NCBI RefSeq assembly: GCF_000417875.1
Contig: NW_006920885.1
Location: 16,321 to 75,589 of the forward strand
Length of the DNA stretch: 59,269 nt
Reading direction: 5' to 3'
Source: Pseudozyma flocculosa PF-1
Lineage: Eukaryota > Basidiomycota > Ustilaginomycetes > Ustilaginales > Ustilaginaceae
The notes beneath the pieces are model-generated. The model ran no database searches. It was not told the DNA's origin and was given only the letters and a program-made list of their open reading frames with translations. Numbering within the stretch: the first letter of the stretch is position 1; each line of letters starts with the position of its first letter. The translations under genes and the position numbers were made by a program. Of the stretch, positions 13,196-25,000 are shown piece after piece.

Positions 13196-13695
13196 GAAAC
13201 GGGGTTGCGAGCCTCTTGGTGTCTTCGGAACGAACCGCTGCGGTTTCTAGCTCTGCCAGCTCGGGCCGGCCGACTGGTCGATGCGCTGTATGATTCGGAC
13301 GCAAGGGCTCGGGCTCGCCGAGTGGAAGTCACAGCGCGAATGGAGAGGGATAGTCGGGTGGTGGAAGAAGGCGGGAAGGGCCATCGAGGTGTTGGACTGG
13401 CCCTCCCGCTCGCCTGCTGGCCAGCGAAGCAAGCAAGCAAAGCAGCTGGCGCCGGAAATTCACTCGAAAATCAGCGACTGGACCGAGCGCAGCCCCTCGT
13501 CCCGCCCCGCCTGGCCTCACCGCAACCGCCATGCATCTCTCCACCACATCGCCAACCCTATCCCATCGCTTTGACCCCGCGCACCATCACCAGCGCCACT
13601 TCAGCGCTCTTTGCTGCCACCGCCTCGCAAACAGCACTCATCGGCTGCTCAGTACCACTGCATCGACCCCCTGACAGGCAAGACTACCGGACACG
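13196..13695. promoter_or_regulatory. shared divergent promoter region of GUP1 and APS1
   Basis: 500 bases separate the start codons of the leftward GUP1 and rightward APS1 genes, so the interval must hold both promoters. No clear TATA element was seen. It contains a CAAG repeat near 13428-13440. Small open frames in it show no protein-like features. Confidence 0.5.
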
Positions 13696-14993
13696 ATGGC
13701 GGTGAGTTCCGTCACCGTTCTCCTTCGAGGTCCGCCCCCCGCGGTCGTTGCTGCCCGGCACGGCCTCTCGCTGATCAGCTCTCGCATCTCGACGCTTCCA
13801 CCTGTCCTCGCTCTCGAACCGGCTGACGCCCCGCAGATCAACTGGATCCTGCTCATCTCGAGGCAGGGCAAGGTTCGCCTCGCCAAGTGGTTCACCACCA
13901 TGAGCCCCAAGGCCAAGACCAAGATCATCAAGGACGTCACCCAGCTCGTCCTGGCCAGGAGGGTGAGCAGAGAGGCCCGCAGGCCTCCCCATCATGGTCG
14001 ACGCACGCACTGACACCTTCGGCCCGGCTTCCTCTGCTTTCGACCCTCGTCCAGACGCGGATGTGCAACTTCCTCGAATACAAAGGTGCGCTGGCCCGCA
14101 GCAGCCACTACCGCTTCAGCGCGACGGTGTTGCTGATCCGCTTCTCGCGCTCGTCACCCTTTCCCCCCTCGCCGACAGACTCAAAGGTCGTGTATAGGCG
14201 GTACGCCTCGCTCTTCTTTGTCACGGGCATCAGCCAGGGCGACAACGAGCTGGTGACGCTCGAAATCATCCACCGCTACGTCGAGATCCTCGACCGCTAC
14301 TTTGGCAACGTGAGTCGATCAGGGGCCGCATCAGCATGCCATTCGGACCGGAGCACCGAGGCCTAGCGTGACCAGGCTGCGGGTGATTGACTGACCGACT
14401 TGCGGCAAGCCTTCTTCGCGCTCCCATGCACCCGCCGTGCCGTCGACAGGTCTGCGAGCTGGATCTGTAAGTGTCCCGGCCGCACGATCCGCCTACCCCT
14501 TGTCCAATGTTCGTTCGCACTGACCAATCGATCCCATACCCGCTCGCGCTCGCGCTCTCCATCCCCTCGCCTTCCTCCTCGTCCCAAAGCATCTTCAACT
14601 TCCAAAAAGCCTACGCCGTAAGTCAAGCCGTGTCTGGCTCCCAATCCTCCGCAACCCTCATCAATCTCGTCACTCGGCCCACCAACTTACCATGCCCCGT
14701 TCATCTCCCTCCCCTTCCTCATCGACCGCCCACCACACAGATTCTGGACGAGCTGATTATAGCGGGCGAGATGCAGGAGTCGAGCAAGAAGTCGGTGCTG
14801 CGCACCGTGAGCCAGAGCGACTCAATCGAAGAGGCCGAACAGAGCGAAGACGTGAGTGTGCACCCCCCCCGCCCTGTTCCCTGCTTCCAGCATCGCGCAT
14901 CGTCCGTCTGACCCGTCATTTGGCACTCTTGTTTCCTTCCGTCGTGGGGGCCCTTGGCAGTCGCTGGCGAGGATCGGTAGTCGCTCTGGCTGA
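13696..14993 (+). CDS. APS1: AP-1 clathrin adaptor complex sigma subunit
   Basis: Eight exons reconstruct a 160-residue longin-fold protein: 13696-13701, 13837-13962, 14055-14085, 14179-14309, 14450-14466, 14590-14617, 14741-14851 and 14961-14993. The joined protein shows [71 protein letters not shown] and [17 protein letters not shown], which fit AP-1 sigma better than AP-2 or AP-3. It acts in the AP-1 complex at the trans-Golgi network and endosomes and helps bind dileucine cargo. All introns use GT/AG and are 92-140 bases. The first coding exon holds only ATG GCG, so gene finders may miss the start. The last exon adds ten residues of less conserved tail. Confidence 0.95.
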
Positions 14994-15389
14994 CGAGACG
15001 CGGGCAGCAGGCAAGCAAGCCAGCAAGCAAGCAAGCAGTCCGTTCCGCCCGTCCTCACCTGTATACTAGTCCCGCCAACTCACGGCCCGCTGAAGCCGAC
15101 ACGTCGCTGCCATCGCTTCCTTGCCCTGCGCGCGTGCCGTCTCTTGTGTGCGCGACAGGCAGATTGCGCCACGTCCATGGCACAGCGCGCCCTCTCGCTT
15201 CGTTGTCTTATCGGATCGTCTCATATTACCGTCAAGCTACTATCCGCGTGGAGCGGCGTGGTGGGGGAGACACGGAGGAGATGCAGGGAGGGTGGGAAAA
15301 GAGTAGACGAGCAAGGAACCGACCATCTGTATCCCGCATGTATCTCGGCCGCCGCCAGCGCCGGGTGGTGGAGGGTCCACGTACGACGT
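14994..15389. other. convergent intergenic region APS1/SCP2
   Basis: About 400 bases between two converging genes; presumably both 3'UTRs. A CAAG/CAGC run lies near 15011-15036. Nothing else supported. Confidence 0.5.
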
Positions 15390-16422
15390 TTAGAGCTTGG
15401 CGCGCTGGCTCTTGAGGACACCGTCAAGCTTCGTGGCAAGCCTGTGTGCGCCGGACGAAGGGGGAAGGGGAGAAGAGAGAAGGAGAGGATGATCAGTCGG
15501 ACCGCTCAACAGCGAGCACCAGAGACACAGAGAAGGCCAGCGAGGATGGCGGATGCTCACATGACGTTGCCCTTGACCTTGAGCTTGCCCGACATGAAGG
15601 CCTTCTGTCCGTTGAGCTTGCCGTCGGCCATGTCCATGAAGGCTGGCAGGTCACGAGCGGGTGCGGAGGGAAGGAGAGGGAGCAGGGATGTCAGATTGAC
15701 TGCGTCAACCGTAGAGCGGTTAGGATGCGGCCACACTCACTGTCGTCGGAGCAGTTGATGGTGACGTCGGCCTTGCCCTTGGCCTTGCCCTCGTAAGCCT
15801 CACCGCCCTGTGGAATGGCAGAAACAGCGCCGACGAAGCGGGTAGGAGATGGTCCAAACGATGTGATCAGCGTCCATTGTCCGGTCAACTGCGCTCCCCA
15901 CTGAGTGTCGAGAGAGAGCAGCGGAGAGCCACGGCAGGCGACAGCCCAGTCTCTCCGAGCGCGGATGCAATCAGAGTCGCTCTGTGCAACCCGACTGACT
16001 GATCGACGGTCTCGAACGAGATGGAAGGCGGCTGCTGCTGCCGCCGACCGCCGATTCGCCGCTGGTCCGCAGCGCATGCTCACCTTCTTGAGGTCGATGG
16101 TCCAGACGAGCTCCTCGCCCTTGGAGTTCTTGATGTGCATCTCAAAGACGCCGTTGGTCTGCACAGAGAGAGAGAGGAAGGGGGAGCAAGCAGGAAGGAC
16201 GAGAGCAGAGAGAGAGAGGGGCACAGACTTGAGCAATCCATCCAACTTGGCCGTAGTCCGGAACGCAGTCGGAGCGGCGGTGTCTGCGGTCCGCCGACTG
16301 AAGAGCTCTTCGGACAGTGGGGTGCTCACCTTCTTCTTGATGTCGGCCTTCTCCTTGTCGTCCATGCCCTTGAGGCCGTCGGTGATCTGCTCGAAGAGAG
16401 CCTTGGACTTGTGGTCGGCCAT
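15390..16422 (-). CDS. SCP2-like sterol/lipid carrier with peroxisomal targeting tripeptide
   Basis: Five exons, 16422-16330, 16158-16084, 15807-15741, 15642-15561 and 15441-15390, give a 122-residue single SCP2 domain. Signatures are ALFEQITDGLK, NGVFEMHIKN, VWTIDLKK, KADVTINCSDD, KLNGQKAFMSGKLKVKGN and ATKLDGVLKS. The family binds acyl-CoAs, fatty acids and sterols in a hydrophobic tunnel. The last residues are QRAKL; AKL is a functional variant of the SKL type-1 peroxisomal targeting signal, so import by Pex5 and a role in peroxisomal beta-oxidation or lipid transfer are likely. It stands alone, as in fungal SCP2 proteins, without the thiolase or dehydrogenase found in animal fusions. A TATA-like element lies about 140 bases upstream. 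Intron 1 (171 bases) is in frame and has no stop; intron 2 is 276 bases. Confidence 0.93.
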
Positions 16423-16563
16423 TGTGAATGCGAGTGTCGGGTGGTGCGAGGAGAGAGAGTGAGTGTGCGGGTGAAGAAGGACAGAGAGCGAGAGTGGACG
16501 GGTTGCTAGACAGGGTGGTTGTGGGGAGAGAGGAGGACGGGCGAGCAGGAATGCGGGGCAGGG

Positions 16564-16572
16564 CCTTATATT
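16564..16572 (-). promoter_or_regulatory. candidate TATA box of the SCP2-like gene
   Basis: AATATAAGG on the minus strand, about 142-150 bases before the SCP2 start codon. The core ATATAAGG recurs at a similar distance before the GFA-like gene at 52617-52625, which supports a real core-promoter element. Confidence 0.5.
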
Positions 16573-17283
16573 GCCATCGGGCGGTGGATCGACTGCCATC
16601 AGCGGCGCGGCTCACGCACGACGTCAAGCGGCGGCGCGGGGCCAAGCGACCGAAAGCGAGCGAGGGAGCGAGCCAACGAGCGAGCAAGCTGGCGCAGCCC
16701 CCGGCCCAGCCCATCCCAGCCCAGCGTAGCCCAGCCTTGCCTCGCCTGCCTGCCTGCCTGCTTGGGGACCTGGTCAGGAGACGGGGGCCCACCGAGCGAG
16801 GGCCAGAGCGAGGATCAGGGTCAGCCCTGCTGGCCGGCCGGGGGGCCAAAGAAGTTCAGCGTGATTCCTCGTCCTCGTCCGTCCGTCCATCGCTGCGCTG
16901 CGCTCCCCTGCATGCAGCTGCTGGACGGCTGGTCGCCCGCCCACCCGTCTGGCTGGCTGACAGAAGGGAGCATGAGAGGCGAGCGAGCGAGCAGCCGAGT
17001 CCGGAAGCCCCCCTCCTCGGCCTGGCTGGCCAGGCAGGGCAGCGTCACGGCGCTTTTTCGCCCGCCCCGCCAGGCCGCTGCCTCCCTCCATCCATCCATC
17101 CGTCCGTCCGCCTGCAGCCCGCCTCCCAGAATGCGGGCCAACCAGCCCTGCCACGCCAAGGGTGTCAGGCTAGGGCACGACCGGCCGCCGACCCGATCAT
17201 CCTCCTTTGTCCATGCATCCTCTGCGCCGGCTTGTTTGCGGGGTCGCCGAGGTCCGCTTGGCTTTCCTCGCAACCCCTCTGCC

Positions 17284-17352
17284 NNNNNNNNNNNNNNNNN
17301 NNNNNNNNNNNNNNNNNNNNNNNNNNNNNNNNNNNNNNNNNNNNNNNNNNNN
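17284..17352. other. assembly gap (69 N)
   Basis: A run of 69 undetermined bases within GC-rich repetitive intergenic DNA; true length is unknown. Confidence 0.99.
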
Positions 17353-17825
17353 CTCTGGTGTGGAGCAAGCCAAGCCAGGCTGCCACGTCGGAAATCGGAC
17401 AAACGTCCAAGAGACCCTAGCCTAGCCTGGCCGCTGCCTGCCTCGACTTTGGCGAGCCAGCGTAAGCGATGGAGGCGGGCGCGCGCTGCGGGGCTTCAAC
17501 CAAGCAGGCGACGTCGATCCGCCGGCGTGAAAAGCCAGGCCAGGCCAGCCAAGCAGCGCAAGCAAGGCAGCCGATCGCCGATGCGACCCACTTTCCGCCT
17601 TCGACCCCGCCCGCCTGCCCGCCGAAAAGGTCGGACCTGGCCGCATGCATGTGAAAGCCATCCTGGCCTCGATTCCTCCCTCCGCCGCCTTTTCCTCCAG
17701 CCTCGCTCTGGCATCACCGACTCTGCCGGGCATCCACGCCGCGCTGCGCCGCAGCATCGCTCGACGTCGTTGGCAGCCATCGCATTGCAAACTGATCGGG
17801 ATGGGCCGCGTACGTCTCCCCGGCG

Positions 17826-20800
17826 CTATCTCCACATCAAAGCTCGACCTAGCGCTCGAAGCACGCGCACCGGCAGCCTGAGCACCTCGAGCGCCATCGA
17901 GAGCACGCCCGTCGCTCGGCCGTCGTTGCGTGCCAGGGCCACATTGCCCCCCGTCGCTCTGGCCGCAGTCGCGCTATCGTCGGCGGTGGCGCTGGCGGTG
18001 GCGCTGGCCGCGGCCATGCTCGCCTGGCGTCGCCGTTCGGCCTCGGCCGCACGCTGCTGGCTCATCCAAGCCTCGCGCTCCAGCTTGCGCGAGCTAAAGA
18101 AGCGCCTCGACTCTTCTGCATCCCATTTGGGCCGGGTCGTCGTCGTTGCCTCCGTCTGGTCCTTTCCGGCGACCACCTCGCCGCTCGCGGTGACCGAGGC
18201 GGTCGGTGCGCTCGCATCGGGCAGCGGCGTGGCCTCGTCGACCGGTGGCTGCCTGGCTGCCTCGTGTTCCTCGTGCCGCCGCTCCCGTTCGTGCATCTCC
18301 CGCTGCAGCTTCTGGTAGGCGACGGCGATGTCGTCGAACCTGCTCTGCCGCAGCTCAGTCCCTGCCAGCGTCTCGAACAGGCGCCGGTGCCACGGCGCCT
18401 CGCTGCTAGTGTCAAGCACCGGCGTCAAGCCGTAGCTGCCGTCGTAGAAGTCGATGTTCTGAGCCGTGGCCAGGAAGCCCACCTTCTCGTTGAGGTCCTG
18501 GACAAACGGCCACAGCGCGTGGAACGAGTACCAGGCGAAGAACGAGACGAGCGCGACGACCATCGAGGTCATGCTCAGGGGTGCACGACGTCGCTGCGGC
18601 GGCCAAGGCGCGGCTGGCAGCGACGGCTGCGACGCGGTGACTCGCTTTGGCGCTGAGGTCGCAACGAGCTGCTTGAGCTCCACCGGCGGCGCCAGCGATG
18701 CGCTGTCGTCGTTCCCCGATGGCGCTTGGAAGGTGTGATCGCTCTCGACGCGGAACTCTTGCTCGCTCCGCACTGGCGCCTCGAGCGTGAAGGCCACATC
18801 AAGCGGTGACCCTGAATCGAGGCGGAGGCCATAGAGTCGCACGCCGCCGGTGACCGCCTGGCTGACGAGCATGGGTCGAGGCGCAGGGCCGGAAAGGGTG
18901 GCTCGGCGTCCGGAGTCGCCGACCAGGTCGATCGAGACGGCCATGGTGTTCCAGCGAAACGAAGGCAGGCGCAGAGCGATATCCGGTCGTCCGGCCCAGG
19001 GCATCGCAAGGAGCAAGTCTGCTCGGACGCTGCCCGTGCAGCCGACCAGCTCCGGAGGCAGGTCGATGCGCCATGTCGCGACGTCCTCGGGATCGTCGGC
19101 CTGCGTCGAACCGACCGCGAGGTCAACGTGTCGACCGTTGACAAAGGCGGCCAACGGGTCTCGCCCTCCCTCCGCCGGCGCCATGTCGAGCGACGCAGAG
19201 GGGAGAAGATGGCCGCGGCTGGAAGGCCAGTCGAATTGCAGGCGCACAGAGAGCGTGAACCCTCGGCCTTCGTCGAGGACGGGATGGACCCAGAAGGCTG
19301 CCTCTCGTGACCAGACCGACGCCGGTGGAGGTGCTGGCATGCGGTCCGGTATTGTAGACGTCGATTTTTCGGCAAGCGCCAGGGGTCGGACGAGCCGGGA
19401 GTCCGTTCCTAGCGCTGAATCGCTTGGTTCGGTCGCAGCGGCGCCGTCTGGGATCGCAGCGGTAGCATCCTCGACGTCAATCACCTCCGCAGCGGTGATG
19501 GTGACGACGCTGGCCTCTGCGTCGAACCCATGACCAGGAGGGAGGCTCTGGCCGTACGAGTGCGGCTCCAGCTTGATGCGGCCATCCGAGCCGGTCCACT
19601 GCGAGCGACGGAGGTCAGAGACGATGGTGGAAGTGCCGGCAGCCTTGCCGAGGCGGACGTCGATGCTGGTGAAGTGCTCCGAGGCGGTGGGGAATCGGAG
19701 CACGGGCAGGGCGAGCTTGATCTCGTCGGCGGCGGCCGGTGTAGGCAGCTGACCCTGCTTTGGCTTGATCCTAATTGTGCCGCTCAACAGCAGCGTGGTC
19801 GACGAGCCGGCTGCCATCAAATCCGCCACGCTGAGTCGGGCCCGCACCGTGAGCCTCGAGACGGACGCGGGTTGCGGTGCGCCGTCGCCCGCGGTCGAGC
19901 TTGACTCGTCCAGCAGCGGTGTCGCTGGGCGCGAGCCGCCCCGGGCCACAATTGACCGTCGCCTGACCTTTGGACGGCTCGGCGCCGCCGTGCTGTCGAA
20001 CGAGAAGTCGATGTTGGCATCCGAGAGGCCAGACGGAGGCGCTACGCTGAGGAGGTCGTCGTCGTCGAGGCTGTCTGTGCTCCTGGACCGACGCAAAAGA
20101 GCCACGCTGGCGTCATCTGGCCCGCCATTGGAGGGGATGTCGGCCTGATCTGCAGAGTCTTCCTCGTCCTTGGCGCCGGACACGTCCTCCTGCTGAGCCC
20201 AGGAGACGAGGCCGGCGCCCGCCTCGACCTTGGAGACGTCCCAGGTGCCTTCCTGGCCGTACAGGTCGAGAACGATAGGCATCGAAGCCTCTGCGTCGAG
20301 GCCAGGAAAGTAGAGGCCGGTGAGGTCTGCGGTCGCCTCGAAACGGAAGGCAGCATGGTCCCCGTCATCTGCAGTGCAGGCCTCGTAGCAGATACGGCTG
20401 TCGATCCTGTCTGCTCTGAGCGCTGATGCCAGCCGGTGCGAGGGCTGGCTCGATGAGACGAAATCACCAGCCTCGGGCGCGGCCCACCGCACCACGACGG
20501 CATCGCAGGACTCGAAGGGGCCCTGGACAGTGGTGTTCTCGTCGTCGTCTTCGTCGTCGTCTGCGTCGCTGTCGTCGCTATTCGGGCCGAGGGTGATGGC
20601 ATCGTCGTCATCCTCCGCTTCGACTTGCTTGGGCCGGTTGAGCGCCCGGCGCTGGCTCCGGCTGCGCGGCAGGATGAGCGGATCGATCTCGACGGCGATG
20701 TTGCCGGTGCCCAGGTTGACTGAGTCGTCGAGCGCGAACTTGAGGTAGTTGTTGAGGCAGTACGGCTTCGGCAGGCGCACCTGCCGCGACGAACAAGGAC

Positions 20801-21518
20801 GGGAGCGTCAGCTTCGATGTCTCGATGTGGGCAGCGGGGGAGAGCTCCTCTGGCGAGGAAAAGAAGGACGCACCATGTAAGCACTTCTCGGCGGGGAAGC
20901 GGCGAGGCCAACCTCCATGCGCAGGATGAGGATGAAGCCGCACACATCCTTGCGCTTCCGCTTCGGAGTCGATCCGGTGACGGGTGCAGTCTCGCTCGGG
21001 GGGCTGAGCAGCGGCGTCGTCAGCGGAGGCGTGATGAAGTTGATGTGGAAGTTGGACACCGAGACCTGGGCGTTCGACGCCGACGAGGCGAAGAGGTCGT
21101 GGGGCGGTCGCCGCGCGCCTCCGATGGAAGAGCGCCGCCTCGCGGTGGGTGTCGAGCGGCCATCGGTCGGAAGGAGGGGCGGCGACTCTACGCCGTGGTG
21201 AACCGACAGCGGGATGCCGAGATGAGCTGCGGCCGCGGCTGCGGACTCGGAGAGGGCGGGTGCGGCACCGGCGGCGTCGAGGGGATGGACGGCGGCATCC
21301 TTGAGCCTGACCTCGTGGTCGGGGAGGAGCGGGTAGGTGTGCGGCTTCTGACTCGAGGGGACCTCGACCTTGAGGTAGAGCGTGTAGGATGCCCCGCTGC
21401 TGCTGGCGTGGCCCTTGAGGACGAGCTTCTTGCAGATCCGGGCCAGTGCAGGCCGCGCTGCCGCTGGCGTTGCGCTAGAAGTCGCAGCGGGAGTGTCGTC
21501 TCGGGCAGCTGGAGTCAT
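17826..21518 (-). CDS. uncharacterised 1199-residue protein with one membrane segment
   Basis: Two exons, 21518-20874 and 20780-17826 (intron 20781-20873, GTGCGT...CAG, phase 0), give 1199 residues. Exon 2 begins with GTG inside the frame and is not a start. I do not recognise the family. Residues about 20-60 and 150-270 look folded (SNFHINFITPP, then LPKPYCLNNYLKFALDD and GNIAVEIDPLIL). Acidic Asp-rich low complexity follows near residue 275-300, then several beta-rich blocks (ATWRIDLPPELVG, PDIALRLPSFRWN, VSIDLVGDSG). One hydrophobic helix lies near residues 955-976 (MVVALVSFFAWYSFHALWPF), followed by an about 220-residue tail with a charged coiled coil (YQKLQREMHERERRHEEHE). No signal peptide is seen. 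A single-anchor ER or Golgi protein is possible but unproven. Confidence 0.75.
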
Positions 21519-22012
21519 GGTCGAGGTGGTCTAGGCGAGTACGGCGGACCTGGTCAGTGGCTCTCTCCGGGTCGACGATGGTCATTGCATTGCCTTTTTG
21601 TCTGGCGATGCGCCTTGCAAAGGCTTTGAAGGAAGAGAAAGAGGAAGGTAAAGGAGGAATGGAGAGTCGAGGAGATATGAAGGGCCGGCGCGGGGCTGGG
21701 CTGGATATGGTGGTGGGCGAAGTGGCGTCCGCCGGTTGAGACAGAGGAGGTCGGGTTGGACCCTGAGCACGCCCCCTCCTTCTCTGGTTGAGCTCGCCTC
21801 GCCCGCCGTCCCAAGCCCGATTCCCGAGTCGACGACCGCTGCACGGGCACAGAGGGGGGCGGCGCACGCAAAAGCCGAGACCAAGCTCCCGCCTCCAACT
21901 CGTTCCATGCGATGCACGGACGGACGCCCTGGGTCGAGCGTGCCGCTACAAAGGCAAAGCGCACCATTCGCTTTCCAGCTTCAACTGCTCGTCGACCTCG
22001 CTGGTCGAAGGG
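21519..22012. other. intergenic region upstream of the 1199-residue protein gene
   Basis: 494 bases between two leftward genes, holding the promoter of the 1199-residue protein gene and the MED16 3'UTR. No clear motif. Confidence 0.5.
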
Positions 22013-25000
22013 CTAGAGGATCCACCAGGGCCCACCGCAGAGACAGGACCACTTCCAACTCTTCATCCCCCCTCCCTGCGCCGCCATCTCGGCCTCGTGG
22101 TGGTGGAACGCAGCGACCTGGCCGCACCGGAGGCACCGCTTGGTCCTCGTCTGCCTCGACGCGGGCGGAAGGATCGACTTGGTGATCACGTCCCGCTGCG
22201 CCTGGCCCGTGCCTGCCCCGTGTTTGTCGATCAAGGAACGGGGGCCGGGAGGGGATGGCAAGAGGACGGAACGCTCATCGACCAGGTCGCTTGGACGCAG
22301 GAAGAGCGTCAGCGGATCCACCAACCCGCCTTGCTGGGCGTCGACGAGGCGTTGCAGCATCCTCGTCGCCTTTTTTGCGCGGCCCACATCGCCTCCTCCT
22401 GGCATCGTGGCGATGGCGGTGGTGGAGTCGTCGACTCGCGTCGTACTTGCGGCGTCGTCGATCGAACACGGAAAGCGATGAAGCCACCACTTTTCCTCGT
22501 CCTCGTCCTCCCCATTGTCGTTGTCGCGGGTGTGGGTTGAAGACGAGTCGTCGGAGAAGAGGTCGGGCGACGAGAGGACACGCAGGCACGCCTCGAGGTC
22601 CATGCTGGCCTGGACGCACGAGTGTCGAATCGCCTCGCGCGCCAGCTCCATCTGCTCACTGACCGCCATGACACCCACGTTCAATCCCTTTCCGCCGGCA
22701 CCGGCGCCCGCTCCTGTATCCGCGCTGCCGCCACTGCCGGCCCTCTGCTCGTCGGCTTCGGCAAACGGCGGCAGGTTGTCGGCGTGCACCGTCGAGAGCA
22801 GCCACGCCTTGAACTCGCACAGCCCCCTCAGCACCGCCACGAGCAGCAGGCGCGGCGTGCGGTACGTCAGGAGCTCGACCAGCGGCGTCACCCGCACCGT
22901 CGGAAACGCTAGCAGGCCCAGCGCGTCGAGCACGCCCAGCGTCCACTGCAGGTGCGCGATGAGCGGCCACACTGACGCGAGGCGGTAGTGCACCCGCGTG
23001 GCCTCCGCATCGCCCGTTGCGGCACCCGTCGACGGCAGGCGAGTGAGGACGCGGCTCTGCCGCAGCAGCTTGTGCAGCATCGACAGCGAGAGAACCAGCC
23101 GCTCGGCATCGCCCGACGCCGCATCGGCCCCGTCGCCGTGTTTCTGCCGCTGCTGCAGCACCGCTTCGCCCTCGCCACCGATGGTCGTCTTCGTGGTGCC
23201 CTTGTTCGTCGAAGGCGGCGGGGCCGACAGCAGCGACAGCTGCACCTCGAGCAGCCGCAGCGTCTGCAGGAACGTGGGCATCGTCCGTCTCTGCTCGGCC
23301 CTGGACGCAGTCTCGCCCGGTTCCGTTTTGACCGTCTGCTCATCGCCTCCTCTGCCGCCGGCGATGCTGCCTTTGCTGCCGTCGCCGCCGCCATACCGGA
23401 CCATGCCGAGGCTCTCGGCCGCCCTGAGGATGGCGGCGGCGTAGAAGTCGCGCTTGCGTCCAGAGAAGAGGGCGCGGGCGAGATCGAACGGATCCGAACG
23501 CCGAAGCATGGCCAGACCGAGCAGGCGCCCAGCATGCGTTACCTCGTTCTCTTCGCTGTGCGCGGCGCTACCATCGTCGTCCTTGAGGCTTGTCGAGGTG
23601 ACGGCGGGAGCTCTCCAGATGACGAGCTTCTTCCTGCTGGCTCCCGCGGGGTCCCTAGCGAGGGCGGCGGCCAGCAGGGCGTTTGGCGAGAGCGCGAGCG
23701 TCGAATCGCGATCGGATGCCTTGGTGGGGATCTCCGACGAGGAGGCTGTAGCGGGTAGAACCGGGTCGAGCGTCACCGCATCCAAATAGCGTATCGTCTC
23801 GACCGTCGCCGTCGCGTCCTGCCCGTTTGAACCTGCCGCGGCCGCGGTCGGTGGCGACGACAGGCTTGTCACGGTGACCACATTCGAGGTAGGTGCTGTC
23901 ACGCTCGACGGCGGCAGCATCGAGGTGAAGGTCTCGCCCTCGAACCGCCTGGTGAGGGCCAGGCGGGGCGACCGCTCGACCATCTTGGTCGGCTGGCCCG
24001 CCTTGCGGCACTCGAGCTGCCCGAATGCCTCGCTCAGCTCGTCGTCGTCCTTGAGCAGGTCCCACACTTTGACGATCGTGGCAGGCGCCTGGCCCGCTGC
24101 CGCCGGTGCAGCATCACCGCTGGCCACGTCAAAGGTCGCGGCAAGCCGCAGCGACGACGAGGCGGTCCCCTGCGGATCCGAATCTGCCACAGCAACTCCC
24201 GCGTCGGCTTTGCCGGGCTCCATCTGGATCCAGCACAGCGACGTCAAGGCGGCACCGCCGCCGAGTCCGGACTCTGTGGCGAGCCCGTCACCCTCCGCCG
24301 AGGTCCATGTCGAGATGAGGGGCAGCCTACTCAGCGGCCGCGTCACCATCGACACTGCGTCGCCCTTGAGGTCGATGGTGATCTCGCACAGCTGCACGCT
24401 GCTTTCGCTCGTCTGGTTCTGCTTGCACGCCACGAGAAGGACGGGCTCGTCGGCCACCAACCCAACGGCGAGGTGCGACAGCTCCGATGCGCGCGTGCCG
24501 GCTCCCGCCGCGACGTGCGACAGTCCTCGATTGGCCCCCAGAGGGCCCTCGCCGGGTGTGGGCGTGGCGCCGGTCATGTCGTTGGAGATGGTCGGAGGAG
24601 CCGGTCGGAGGGCGGGCGTGAAGAGCGACGACTGCAGCACCTCGAAAGGCGGCGCATCCCCGGCCGACGACGAGCGGCTCTGCCGATCCGAGTCGCGGCT
24701 GTGCAGCAGCGTCACTCCTCCGCGCTGGCCAAAGACGACCAGGGCCAGATCCCGCTGCGGACCCGCCGATTCCTCTGCGTTGAGGAAGCTCGGACCGCGG
24801 CCGGCCTCTCTTCGGTAGCAGTGACCGCCGCCGCCGCCGTCGATACCCGCTGCGGGCTCCTCGAGGACCCAGTTGCGCTTCCCTCCGAGCCATAGGATGC
24901 GCTTGACACGTTCTTGCAGCTGGACCCCCGCACCTGGCACTGACCCATTCAGCGATCCGGTCAGCTGCGACTGACCGTCCGCTTCGAGGTATCCCTCCCT

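Larger units (their letters stand above)
16423..17825. other. intergenic region with assembly gap
   Basis: 1.4 kb between the SCP2 promoter and the 3' end of the 1199-residue protein gene. Composition is dominated by GCCT/GCGA/CCAT short runs. No credible reading frame; long open frames around the gap are compositional, and the N run hides part of the interval. Confidence 0.5.
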
